From: Protostelium mycophagum
Lineage: Eukaryota; Evosea; Variosea; Protosteliida; Protosteliaceae
Direction: 5' to 3'
DNA length: 30,498 bases
Assembly (NCBI GenBank): GCA_002081555.1
Contig: KV921204.1
Span: 1 to 30,498, forward strand
This document shows, piece by piece, positions 1-10,717 of the stretch. The notes under the pieces were generated by a model that was given only the letters and a program-made list of their open reading frames with translations, ran no database searches and was not told the DNA's origin. Every line of letters starts with the position of its first letter. Positions within the stretch are counted from its first letter, which is position 1. Position numbers and translations under genes: made by a program.

Positions 1-1133
1 CGTGGTCAAACAGCAATAAACACCCCAAGAAAGAAGGGGAGTGATGTCGTAAAAACAACATTAAAATACAAGTAGCAGCAAAGCACTTTGGCAAATCCAG
101 TGTTGTAGACAAGCAACTAATTGCACCCACCATTCCAACCTTATCTACAACGTAACAACTCTTAATAAAACCTCAGTCTGTCTGAAGAGACGGAGTTGAG
201 ACCACAGTAGCATTTTGTTGATGAACACTTGGACAAGATACACATAACTCATCTGGACTAAGATACAGATTGGTAGGTTATTAGTTTTGGAGTGTTGCTA
301 AGCAGTTTAGCCAAACATCTTAATAGAAGGTACATATCTTTAATTCAAGAGGAGCAAAATGTAAGCAAACCTGTCACCTTTCTTATTATTGACATTATTA
401 GGATTTGCATAAATTGGTCTAGACTTGCATCAGAACAATATCAAAAGAAACTGAGTGCAAGGTGCACAAACCAGTGAATTGTTGTGTTGTCACAAACATC
501 AGGATTGGAAATAGTAGTTAAAGTGAAAGTTGCGCTTCTTACTGCAGATGATATTAGAGATCTGCATTAACTGCTATTTCCACTGTTAACAATGCAATAG
601 AGTTTAATTTGAGCGATTGTAAACAGCTGTGGCCATTTCACAGAAAGAGTCCAGAAGATTTGCAGATCATGCAAGGACAACATATGATCAATAGGGATGG
701 ATTCCTGCTTGATCTATTCTTTGGGATATCACTTCTGAATCTTGAAAATTTGTTATAATGACTTTTGATAAATGCATTGACCCTGTCAGACTGGGTAAAC
801 CTATTTAGACAAATAATTTCTCTGTTTAGACAAAGGGTTTCCCTGTTTACCTGGTCAATATGGGTCAGAGTTAATCTGTTGGAAAAACTATTAATCCAAT
901 CAGATTATCTCTGACCTGCATTGACTCTATCAGACCAGATAAACCTATAACTAGGTCCAGCCCAATTTTGCAATTTTCCAAAATATAATGCCAAATATAA
1001 AAATCATTAAATTTACCAATATAATGACATATTTGAGCAAAATTGATAGATGTAAAAATGCTATATTTCTAAGAGTCTTAATAACCTGAGTCAGAATTAT
1101 TTTGCCAAGTTGTACTCTTCCAAAATTATTCTG
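1..1133. other. AT-rich non-genic flank
   Basis: No credible gene is seen here. The short open frames have no recognisable domains and no supporting splice structure. The composition is more AT-rich than the gene-dense part of the window and resembles the right flank after 28.3 kb. The only internal structure is a set of degenerate repeats near 774-948, listed separately. Confidence 0.6.
774..948. repeat. Degenerate direct and inverted repeat cluster
   Basis: Two related direct copies of about 30 bp start at 774 and 918. Both begin GCATTGAC and end in AAACCTA, with several mismatches between. Between them lie inverted arms: GGGTCAGAG...AATCTG...TGG near 861-882 pairs with CCAATCAGATTATCTCTGACC near 896-915. 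The arrangement looks like an old foldback or MITE-like fragment, but no terminal repeats or target duplication could be fixed. Confidence 0.45.
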
Positions 1134-1206
1134 TGCACAGACAGCGATCACAAACCACTACCAAGACCTGACATTTGAATTTCAAAACGTTCAAATCAGC
1201 GGGAAA
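1134..1206 (+). repeat. 73-bp dispersed repeat, copy 1
   Basis: This stretch reappears in reverse orientation at 4406-4478 with about 70 of 73 positions identical. It begins TGCACAGACAGCGATCAC and ends GCGGGAAA. This copy lies just beyond the 3' flank of the first tRNA-Ser gene; the other is inside a NUP133 intron. No known RNA family is recognised in it. Confidence 0.85.
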
Positions 1207-1232
1207 TCAGAATGCAGAAGAGGTGCAAAAAA

Positions 1233-1314
1233 CGACACCTACAGGACTCGAACCTGTGCTCCCGAAGGAAGTAGATTTCTAGTCTACCGCCATAACCAAC
1301 TCGGCCAAGGTGTC
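1233..1314 (-). tRNA. tRNA-Ser(AGA)
   Basis: Read on the minus strand, this 82-nt gene starts GACACCTTGGCCGAG and ends AGGTGTC plus discriminator G. The acceptor stem pairs GACACCT with AGGTGTC. The anticodon stem GTAGA/TCTAC encloses the loop CTAGAAA, giving anticodon AGA. It has the long variable arm typical of serine tRNAs and a T arm with GGTTCGAGTCC. There is no intron. A run of T residues directly after the gene would serve as a Pol III terminator. An identical gene lies at 10385-10466. Confidence 0.97.
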
Positions 1315-1402
1315 TTGGTGTCACGCAGCATTTTGCTGATTATTGTGACTTTTATATTTGAAAATATCTCGGCTTCATAGGAATCAACACTGAATGTCTA
1401 AT

Positions 1403-4400
1403 TTATGCCTCAATCATTGTAAATGCAGTATTCACAAGCTGCGCTATGCCCACTTGTCCCCCGTGATTAGCTTCCATTCTGTTCGCGGCCTAAAAATTTC
1501 AGATTATAAAATCTTCTCAATTGAAAAAATTTACCATTGTCAGAGCGCTCGGAGATACTGAATCTGAAAAAGATTTAGAATTTCATTTTTTTCTTGAAAA
1601 ATCTGACCTGGGTTCTCTTTTTTCAACGAAAAGGCGGCCCGGAAGAAAACGGAAGATTTTATGAATCGATCAATTTCCGCATCGTTTGTGATTCCTTGAG
1701 ATACTCTGTCTGCCAGTCCTGACCAACTACAACCGTAAATTTGCAGAATTTTCCAGAAAAAAATCTTTTTGCAGAAAAAAATCTAAATATTTTTCTGAAA
1801 ACTCACTCGTCCGTCTCCAATGCCGCAAGCCATATCGATGCAAGTATAGCTTCTTGGTCTGGTGCTTGTCTCAAAAGATTGTGCCACACGTCCACCGCTT
1901 GTACAACGTGGTATGACGTCATCGGTTTCCCCAGCTTGCGGGGGTCAGTGAGGTGGGCAACTAATTCCGAAGGGCTGAATGGCTTTTCGGAATCCGGGAA
2001 GTTTTCTTCCTGGACACGGATGGCTTGAATTTCTCTTCCGGCGACCTCTTCAATTTCTGGAAAATTTCAATTCTTGTCTCGATATTTTTTTCTAAATTTG
2101 TATAAAAAGACTCACGTTGTAGATGTGCGGCTTGTTGGTCGGTTGCGCGGCTTTCGGCGGAAATTGCGCTGAGTCTGGCCAAGCACAAATTCAACTGAAT
2201 TATTTTAGCAAGAAAATATTTCAATCAATAATTTTTCTAATTTTATTGAAAAATCTAAAAAGAATCCGAATTTCCTGACCTTCTTACGCCAGACCCTCCT
2301 CTCATCTTTTTGTGCCTGAGCGTAAAGTGTTTGTGCCGCGTTACCATAGTTACGTACATGCAAATCGTGCAGCCAAGACAATTGCGGGAAATTCTGAAGA
2401 AATTCCGATAACTCCGGGAAAAACTCTGCGTCTACAGACAACAACTTGTAGTATAATTCTACAAATCTTGTCAGATTTTTCCCGAGATTTTCATCTTGTC
2501 ATTTTGACACTCGCCATCTACAACGATGTAGACTTACTCTTGTCGATGTAGTATTGGAACAACTGCGAGTGATACTTCTTGTGCTTGTAGATGCGCATGT
2601 AATTGTTTGTCCGGAGTTGGTCGTCCTCAGTCATCTGAATTAAGAGGTTGAATTCTTCGTAACTTTCGCATAGTTTAACGGCTATATTTCTGGGAATTGT
2701 TCAGAAATATTCAAATTTTTGATCTTGTGATTTTTGACTTTTAATTTTTTCTAATTTTCCGGATAAAAAATTCGGATTTTCTACCTGGCTTCGTTGCTAT
2801 CCTGCGCCGAGAAAAAATAAATCATCTCGTATCTCTGCTTCTCGAAATTTCCCTCCATAAAATTCTCGGAATTTTCGGCCAGAGCGTTCAGCACCGTCTT
2901 TGCGATGTTCCTCATCTGCTTGAATATCTCTATTCTCGTGGACTCGTCTGCGGCGTGCATGGAGTCACTTCGCTCGATGAAACCTGATGGGTTCAGATTC
3001 AAATTTTGAAAGAGGGTCTGGGCGGGAGATATCCATCCACACAGAAAATTATGTTTGAAATTTCAAATAAAACTTCCACAAAAAATTAGAAAAAATTAGA
3101 AAAATCTCGAAAAATTCTGAAAGAATTTTAATATTCAAAATGATTTCATAAAAAATATATTAATTTCAAAATTAAAAATCTCACCTCTGACGATGACAAA
3201 ATATCTCTGCAATAATTCCCATATAAATTCGCATCTCCCCATCTCTTCTACAACGTATTCAAGTGTCTCCTCGATCACCGAGTTCAACGTCTGTGGCCTC
3301 AATGTGTCACAGAACACCTCTAAAATCTGGAGAACATAAGTGGTGTAGACACATACTCTGTTGAGGTCGTCGTTGATGCAACACACTACATGGGCCGAGA
3401 ATGTACATTTTCTAATATGCTGCGGAAGAGCCTCATTTATGTGCTGCAAATATGTTGTGGCGGCAGAGCCGCACTTGTGCGCTGTAGCAAAGCTGCAAGA
3501 GGAATAGAAATTATGTTGTGGCGGCATAGCCACAATGCGACAATGTGGGCAGCAAAGATGAATATGACTTCGGTTGCGCTGCAGAACCTTCTATTTTGCT
3601 ACAGAGTTGCATACCAAAGCTGCAGGAGGTAGAAGAATTCTGTTATAGTGGCAGCGCATCATGCACTACTGCAGCATATATGCGGCAAAACAGAATTTGT
3701 CTTCACTATAGAGCTTTACTGCAGACCAGAGATGCTCTATAGAGCTTGCACCTCTGCCGTCAGTGGCGTTCAGATCAACAACTTCCACTTTGACATTTTT
3801 AACTTGAAAAGAAATTGCCTCGTTGTAGATTCAAAAAATCACCCGGTTCGCGCCGTGAATGAACTCCACTTGGCTCTCAAAAGTGTCCATTTCCATCTGC
3901 TTTTCCACACTGTGCACGACGTAAGGTAAGAGTCCGTCCATGCGCGATATCTGCAAGGAAATTCAATTTTGAGTGAAATCAGAATAAACCAATTTTTTCT
4001 GGAATAAAACTTTTGGCAATCTTTTCGGGCATGGCGGTTCTACCGCAGCATGACAGCATATATTGGCGCGGCTCTGCCGCAGCACAACAGTACATGTTGG
4101 TACGACATCACAACACAAAATCGCGTCGGAGCGTCCTCGAAATAAACAAATGTCTTTTTCAAGCTTGAGAAAATAAATCCTTCACCTCTGAATAATAATA
4201 GTCCTGAACTGTGAGGCCGGGCTCTGGCGCCACGCTCCTTCTGGCCGAATAAAGGCTCTCAAAAGCGCCAGCCAAGTTGAGGGATTCTTCTTGTGACATG
4301 TGCCCGTCTTGGTGTCTGCGCAGCCTCCAGGCGGCCTCGAGTTTGTCGGTCAATCTGTCCAAGTCCAATTGGCATGATTCGGACATCTACAACAGTGAGA

Positions 4401-7400
4401 AGAAGTTTCCCGCCGAATTGAACGTTTCGAAATTCAAATGTCAGGTCTTGGTAGTGGTTTGTGATCGCTGTCTGTGCAGCTCTGTAACTTCACAACTAGA
4501 TATCCCAACTGATCCTCCAACTTCCCGCCAAAATCTCTCTTTTAAGATTCAAATCTTACCTGGAATCCGCAGGCCTGCAAAAACTCCTTGAACGCTTGGA
4601 ATCGGTTCCTCTTTTCCTCCAACTGCTGGCCCAACAGAGCAGATGCGGCGCGGTTTCCGTACTGCTCCGCCCAGTGTATGTTTCTGTTTGTCATTGCGTT
4701 GACGAGACTTCTGGCCAAGTCTACAACGTGAGATTCTGTCAGGACAGAAGGATTCGGCCTCGTGAAATTTTCCTGAGGAAGATGAATATTGATGTTGTTT
4801 ATGCGCGGTGCTAGTTGGTAGTGGAACATGTGGTGGTCACAATAAAATGTTGTGGTATCTTTTATTGCGGCTCTGCCGCGAAACATTCAACTGCATCACA
4901 AAGACATGCCTTCAGAAACACCAAACCTAGTTTTGTGGTGGAAAAATATGTAGCCGCAGTAAAATGTGGTGGTATTTTGGCCGCGGCTCTGCCACTCGCA
5001 TCACAATGACGTTTGTTTAAAGACCGCATTTAGAACATATATATGGCGGATCCAACCGCAATAAAATGATGTGGTATCTTTGTTCGTGGTTCTGCCGTGA
5101 AAAATCCAGCAGCATTCCTCGAAGACAAAAACATCCATGGAGTATCACCTTATCCTCCATATATCCTTTGAATACAGATGCCAAATTGTTGACATCCACT
5201 TTGCTGTGGCTCGATTTCGTCGGCTTCACCGTTCTTGTCGTCTGTGGTTGCGATTTCTGAGTGATTTGTACCGTATTCACGCCTCTCTGGTTCACAACAT
5301 GCGCATCTCTCGTTGTAGATGAACCGAAAAATCGGTCGGAAAACGCGAAATTTTCCATCTCGCTGGATTTATTAGAATAAATTATTTGTTGTATTTGAAA
5401 ATGACATCTCGTATGAAAACAGTGACTCTATTGTCATGATATCTCTATATTATTACTGCTGCTGTGCTGCTGTGTTATGTGGCTCTGCCGCAATGTGATG
5501 ATTTTTTTATTGTCAAAATATAAATTGGTGAAAGGACTCACCCGGAGCTGATATCACCGACGGTAATATTTGACGGCCAAACGACTACGTATTGAGATTG
5601 GTGAGAGTAAATTTTGCCCTTGTTTGCATCAGAATCATCTGAGGACATCTTGGTCTTCAGTGCTCTGACTCTGCCGAGGGAAGGTGTTTTATCCGTCTCG
5701 TTCATCTGTGATTCTTCAGTTTGGATTTATTCGAACTTTATGAAAAAATCTATCCATTTATTTTATATATTTTTTTGATTATTTTAAATTGATATGGAAT
5801 TTTAAATACTGAAAAAGAGTTGTCATCTTGGCCCATAGCATGAGGAATTGTAGATTGAAGAATCAGAAAATAATAATAAAAAGTCTGACCTCGGCAACGT
5901 AAAATGTGGCTTCTGCGTTCATATCGTCACTATCCACTTTTGAAACGAGGGCAAATACTCTTTCTTCGGTCCTGCAAATTTCACTCTACCGAAGAAATTA
6001 TATTTAATACGAATTTATAAAATAATAATTGAATAAAAACGACAGTTTCAATGCAATGACGAAAGATGTTTGCAAGCGAATATTTTTGCATCAATTCACC
6101 ATGAAAACTCACTCTTCAGTGGTGAAAATAACACGATAATCCTCTGGTAATCCTCCCATCTTCATCCTGAATTGATCTCTCAAGTTGAAATCCCATTTCA
6201 CCGACATCTGCGACGCTCGAGTGAGTCCATTATCGTACCGTGCCGATCACGGTATTTACCGTGATCATGAGGAAAAATATCATCACAATATACCTGAGCT
6301 TTGCTTGTTGTGGTGAGGCAGCGAATTCCAGCGACGGTCCCCACCAACACGGTCCTGTATGATATCACATCTTCAGACTGAAATTGACCCGGTAACAACC
6401 GTGAAATCACGATGTCAGATTATGATATCATGACTTACCATCCTCTGCCTGATCTTGTGGCAGATAAACTTATGATGGGGGAAGAGCCTAGTGCGCTCTT
6501 GTTGGATCCTCCAAAGAACATTCCGTACAGACCTGGTGATGTCATTCATGATATCGTGGCATAAACTGATGATTTCATGATGAAAAGTATGACGTCATAC
6601 CTCCGGAACGAGATGTCACTGATACGATTTGCAGTGTGTCGATTGGTGGTGATTCCTCCATAGAAATTTCAAAATGATAGATTGTTCCACTAGAGGCGCC
6701 CAAAAGAAATTCATCATTCTACAACGATCAATAAAATGGACAAGATAACACTGCTATTGTATTCTGACTGATCTTACGCGGCGTAAAATTCACTTATTCA
6801 TTTATACAGAAACGAGATGTAATTCAATAATATTTCAGTATTGTGCGGAACAACCTCTAAAGAATGGTGTGGACATGTATAAAGATATGACTGAATCACC
6901 TCTAAGGAGAACAGCGATGTGATGGGCGAGTCGATCTGAAGTTGAGAGCTTAGGTATTCGTTCGGTGAAGAGATGGAGCGCCACAGAAATGAGTTTCCTT
7001 CTTGTGTGATGCACACCAGACCTGTTAATATTTATTTTTATTCCACAAAAACGTGGAAAATATAAAGGAAAAACTTTTTTCAGTAATTTTTGTTTTAATC
7101 TGCGCAGAAGGCTGCCAAGGCGAAACACTCACCACAACCACTAGTGTATTTCACGAGTGAGCACAAAGAGGCCAAAATGGGCTGATCTGACTTTGGTAAT
7201 GGCACTTGTAATGGTGTGATCAGAGGAGATGACGCCTGCATTAAGGTGTTAGATATGAAAGTGTTCTTTCTTGGAATGGGATCTCACATCACCGATTGGG
7301 AGCTTCCATACAAATAAAGAGAGTACTGGTTGGCCGACTACGGCAAAACAATGTCCGGTCTGATCGATATGTACTTGGCAGCGGCTGTGATCTGAGAAAA

Positions 7401-7851
7401 TGATATCAGTATTGATCAATGATGTGATACAGACGAAGGAAAAATTAATATGAATTCAAAGTATGTAACTCACCAATTCTGTGAACACGCAATGTCTCTG
7501 CGAGATCACTTGGTAGAGGAGCGATCTGCTCTAAAGTGAAAGTTTCTGGGCCTTTAATGGGTGTAGGCAAGTGTTGATCAATTGAGACATCCAAACTACG
7601 ATCTAAAGACGGAGATGATACCTGCGAACATCGATCAAATTACAGAAATATTTTATAGGTGGGCATGTTTGTTTCTTCGTGATGATACACATTGGAAGAA
7701 AGGTGTGTACACGAAGGCCTAGGCTTGAATTACGATTCTTTACCTTGATATTAGATAAAAGAGGTGTCCTTCCTGCTGCTGGAGATGTGACCCCTGTTGA
7801 AGAGGAATTGTATGGCCTCTTCAATGTCGGTCTTCTCGGCGTCGTGAACAT
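1403..7851 (-). CDS. NUP133-like nucleoporin (Y-complex)
   Basis: This is a many-exon gene for a scaffold nucleoporin of the NUP107-160 (Y) complex. The first exon (about 7744-7851) begins MFTTPRRPTLKRP, a basic S/T/P-rich leader like vertebrate NUP133. Exons from 7.6 to 5.5 kb give beta-propeller strands, e.g. FLLGASSGTIYHFEI (about 6.7 kb), SLFVWKLP (7.3 kb) and VKWDFNLRDQF (6.2 kb). Exons from 4.8 to 1.4 kb give the helical domain: LEEKRNRFQAFKEFL (4.6 kb), LSWLHDL...AAQTL (2.4 kb) and a DDWS motif (about 1.7 kb), all matching remembered NUP133 C-terminal motifs. An apparent TGA at 1517-1519 is probably intronic: splicing at ATG|gtaaat to tttttag adds MEANHGGQVGIAQLVNTAF and ends at TAA 1403-1405. 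Several introns end in cgttgtag. Introns at 3.4-3.8 kb and 4.8-5.1 kb are swollen with hairpin repeats. NUP133 identity rests on motif recall; exact exon edges are provisional. Confidence 0.85.
3460..3760. repeat. Hairpin-bearing repeats in NUP133 intron
   Basis: This intronic stretch holds GCGGC-AGA-GCCGC at 3460-3472 and the related palindrome around TGTGGCGGCATAGCCACA at 3517-3534. A direct repeat beginning CAAAGCTGCA occurs at 3488 and 3615; each copy is followed by a related GAGG..TAGAA..TT.TGTTxTxGTGGC string. The flanking exons on both sides read as NUP133, so this is inserted or expanded intron DNA rather than coding sequence. Confidence 0.6.
4034..4080. repeat. Two GCGGY-TCT-RCCGC hairpins
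   Basis: Two 13-nt perfect hairpins lie close together in a NUP133 intron: GCGGTTCTACCGC at 4034-4046 and GCGGCTCTGCCGC at 4068-4080. The loop TCT is unchanged, while a stem pair differs as T-A versus C-G. The pairing is therefore preserved through a compensatory change. Confidence 0.75.
4406..4478 (-). repeat. 73-bp dispersed repeat, copy 2
   Basis: This is the reverse-oriented partner of 1134-1206, with about three differences in 73 positions. It lies in the NUP133 intron whose 3' splice site is the ctgttgtag at about 4387. The neighbouring exons (ending near 4560 and starting near 4386) both code for recognisable NUP133 helices. Confidence 0.85.
4840..5100. repeat. Three degenerate hairpin-repeat units
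   Basis: Three tandem, diverged units start at about 4840, 4957 and 5059. Each begins CARTAAAATG followed by a GTGGTAT core. About 15 bases later comes a hairpin of the GCGGCTCTGCCGC type: perfect at 4867-4879, imperfect near 4983-4995 and 5085-5100. They lie in an intron of the NUP133-like gene. A further related hairpin is near 5479. Confidence 0.65.
6245..6266. repeat. Perfect 10-bp-arm hairpin
   Basis: A perfect inverted repeat with arms GATCACGGTA and TACCGTGATC is separated by TT. It lies in a NUP133 intron and is the longest member of a set of CGGTA/TACCG hairpins seen across the window. Confidence 0.8.
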
Positions 7852-8034
7852 CGTTTGCAAATTAAAGATGAAACATCAGATCAGATCAGGCGGGCTTTTC
7901 AACTTGAAGATTTTTCGTCTTGTCGGCTTCTTCAAAGACACGGTGTGAGAGAGCCAGTTTCGACCTTGTAACACGTAGACATTGATACCAATCAACAAAA
8001 AGTTCTTTTTCTTGAGAATGGGACGTCTTTATCA

Positions 8035-10233
8035 TTAAACTTGGACCAAGAAGGGAGGGAGGGGTAGGTTAGCGTTATTGTAGATGACTGCTTGGGGGTA
8101 GTCAGCGTAAGCATATCTTGCTGCCTTGATTGTTCTGATGGAGACACTCGCGGGCAGAGTCATCACAAACTTTCCATTCTCCAGCTGCCATGTGTGAGAA
8201 TTTTTCACATAGAATACAAACCTTGTAGTCAGCTCTGCGCCATACGTTATCCGTAGTCTGCAGTTCAGCAACTTCACCACAATAGATCTTCTTTACGGGA
8301 CAAGTGAAGGCCTTCAGATTGATGGTTCCTGTGTTGTGTCATGATGACTTGGTCAAAAGAATATTTTTACCAGAGCCAGCTTTGAAAGAAACAGCTACAG
8401 AGGCACCTGATTTTACGGCCTGAGATATCTCAGGTCCCAGCTGTACCTGGAAATTTGTCATTAAAATACACAACATTATTCGTGAATTTACATTCTGGTT
8501 GTAGATAATGTTAAGGGCGGGAAGGGACAGGCGTTGTCCGACCTGTCAGATGTTAAGATGACACATGAGATACTCAATACATACAGCTTGTTTCCTTCTA
8601 GGGTGAATATCACCTCGAGGGGACTGCCTGTCACCTGGTCCATTCAGAAGTGCATCAAGAAGATCTAAGTCAGTGACTTACTGAGGTCAATGGTGACAGC
8701 CATAGCAACGTTTGGCAAGCTGAGCGCAGAAGTTTGGGCGAGTCTCAAACGCGGAATAAAGTCGTCACTTCTTCTCCAAGTGGCGACCTGATGAAATTTC
8801 AGCGAAATCTCAGAAAATTATATATTATATTATGTGCAGACCTGAACGAAGAAGAAGGGTATGTTGGCGTTCTACAACGAGATCAGATCTTATGATTTTC
8901 ACACTGAAATTCACCTGAAATTCTTGGCGCCAGCTGCGTATCATTGCGGGGAAAGCACATGAGTAATATGCTGGCTGCGCAACATTGTTCTCACCTTGGT
9001 ACCTATTCTGGTAAGTCCAATTTTACGTAAAAAACTCACCATGCTACTCCAGTGAACTTCCAGGGGCGGAAGGGGGCAATCTACAACAGTCTCAATTTTT
9101 TGTACCATATTTTTGACGAACCATAGCGTTCCAGAGACCACTTGGAGAATTCTTATCTACTGCAGCCGCGCTGACCTCTTCATCATCTACAGAACGTGCT
9201 TCTCCGTCATCCTCTTTCATGACGGCAACCTCCCTCGAGGTGGAACACTGTGAGAGAGCAGCTGCAGGTGACCAAGCCTGGATTAATCACCAAATTATTC
9301 AGGATAATTCTACGGCTTACCTGAACTGGAGTACCGCCCCAGCAGCTGAGGACCAATCCTATGGGTACCTATTTAACTTAATAAAAGGGTGGCCGTTCAG
9401 TCAAAAATAAATTTACCTGGGCTGTTTTGTGGATATTTTTACCAAACCACCAGCAAACTGCGCTGAATTTTTCTGTACACAGTTAACAACCGAGAACCAC
9501 AATGAGAACACACCTAAAGATGTGCTAGACGCTCTAGACCAAGGTGTCGCTACTGTAACAGTCTGCTGGGGTTGGCTTTTGGAGTCTTGCTTGGTCCTGA
9601 AGACTCTACAGAATTAGGGTCTTCATGTTAAAGGAGACGGACCTGATGTTGGGAAAGTTTCCAGATGCTGCAAGTTCTTCTGCTCCACTGACTGCTTCTG
9701 CGATGGTAAAACCCATGTTGGACTGACCGCTGCAGAGATAGACGTCACCGAACAGAACGTCCTGAAGAGTTCAACTATTGAGAGAGGATCAAATCACGTA
9801 CTGATAATGTGATGACATTCTGGTTTTGAGAGTTTTTGATGACTATGCTGTGAAAACATTAGTCTTGATCGAGATGACATAGACATGTCAGGTCAAACCA
9901 GTGATATATTGAAGTCTTAAACTGCTATGTCGAATGAGGTGCTCACTTGTGAGGTCCTCCAGCTGCTTGAGGATCGAGATCGACTTTCCAAGATCCCGAG
10001 CTGGCGAGAGTTGTGTATGTCTTGCCTCCGAATGTAACATCGACTCTCACTCCATTAGCAGTCCAACCCCACAAGGAGCTGTGCCGATGAATAAAAACCC
10101 TCTCATCTTACACTCACGCGGTCTTTGGTGCTCTTGGAAGGACCATACCGCTGCCCAAAGTGTTGGAAAGAAATTCTTGTGCAGAAGACATCGCCAGGAC
10201 GGCCATGAGAACAAAGAGGGTGGTGCTCTTCAT
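8035..10233 (-). CDS. Sialate O-acetylesterase (SIAE family)
   Basis: The product is a secreted SGNH-type esterase that in its family removes O-acetyl groups from sialic acid or related sugars. It starts at ATG 10231-10233 with a signal peptide (MKSTTLFVLMAVLAMSSAQ). The family opening GSGMVLPRAPKTA follows, interrupted by an intron near 10.1 kb. The nucleophile elbow CSGQSNM is at about 9714-9728. Further family blocks are SCWGGTPVQ (9.3 kb), LWNAM|IAPF and GVAWYQGENN (9.1-9.0 kb), the catalytic histidine block GDIHPRRKQ (about 8.6 kb), and the C-terminal AARYAYADYP...LPLPPF. All expected catalytic residues appear present once introns are removed, so the gene looks intact. Introns near 8.9 and 9.1 kb end in gttgtag. 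Stop TAA is at 8035-8037. It lies head-to-tail with NUP133, with about 180 bp between. True substrate is uncertain, since homologues also act on plant or bacterial acetylated sugars. Confidence 0.93.
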
Positions 10234-10384
10234 CACGATGGTGGGTTATGAGATTCAGAAAACTCAGCAATCCAAAGATGATTGGCATCCCCGCGTTAGG
10301 ATCTTCCACAAAGTTCCCTGAACTGTCATCTTCTTATTCAGCCCCGCGGAGATGACAAACTAATGCCCAGAAAAGGTGCAAAAA

Positions 10385-10466
10385 CGACACCTACAGGACT
10401 CGAACCTGTGCTCCCGAAGGAAGTAGATTTCTAGTCTACCGCCATAACCAACTCGGCCAAGGTGTC
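10385..10466 (-). tRNA. tRNA-Ser(AGA), second copy
   Basis: This gene is identical over all 82 nt to the one at 1233-1314: anticodon AGA, long variable arm, no intron, T-run terminator. Immediate 3' flanks are also alike (TTTTTGCACCT in both), so the duplication or gene conversion included a few flanking bases. It sits between the start of the SIAE gene and the end of the phosphodiesterase gene. Confidence 0.97.
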
Positions 10467-10717
10467 TGGGGTGTTTCGGAAATCCATATGAAACAATTGT
10501 TTCTTATAGAATCACATTTTAAGCTTTATTAGAACAAACTTCCAGTCCTGATGTTAATCAATGTCCCATACGATTTGATGTGAAGTTTCAGAGATGAAGC
10601 ACATCACTTACCTTCTTGTGGCTCTAGGGCTGAGGTATTCATCCATCTTATTGTTCTCTTTGAGCCTCTGTTCAACTAAAAATGCCACCTACCAATGTTG
10701 GTCCAGAAAACACATTT

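Noticed and set aside
1134-1206. The 73-bp repeat as a C/D-box snoRNA
   Set aside because: No convincing C box, D box and terminal stem could be placed; it is kept only as a repeat of unknown nature.
1517-1519. TGA as the NUP133 stop
   Set aside because: It lies in a plausible GT-AG intron (gtaaat to tttttag). The downstream exon stays open and ends at TAA 1403, adding a C-terminus that suits the family.
4866-5100. Tandem hairpin units as a CRISPR-like array
   Set aside because: Units are diverged, of unequal length (about 117 and 102 bp), only three in number, and lie in a eukaryotic intron.
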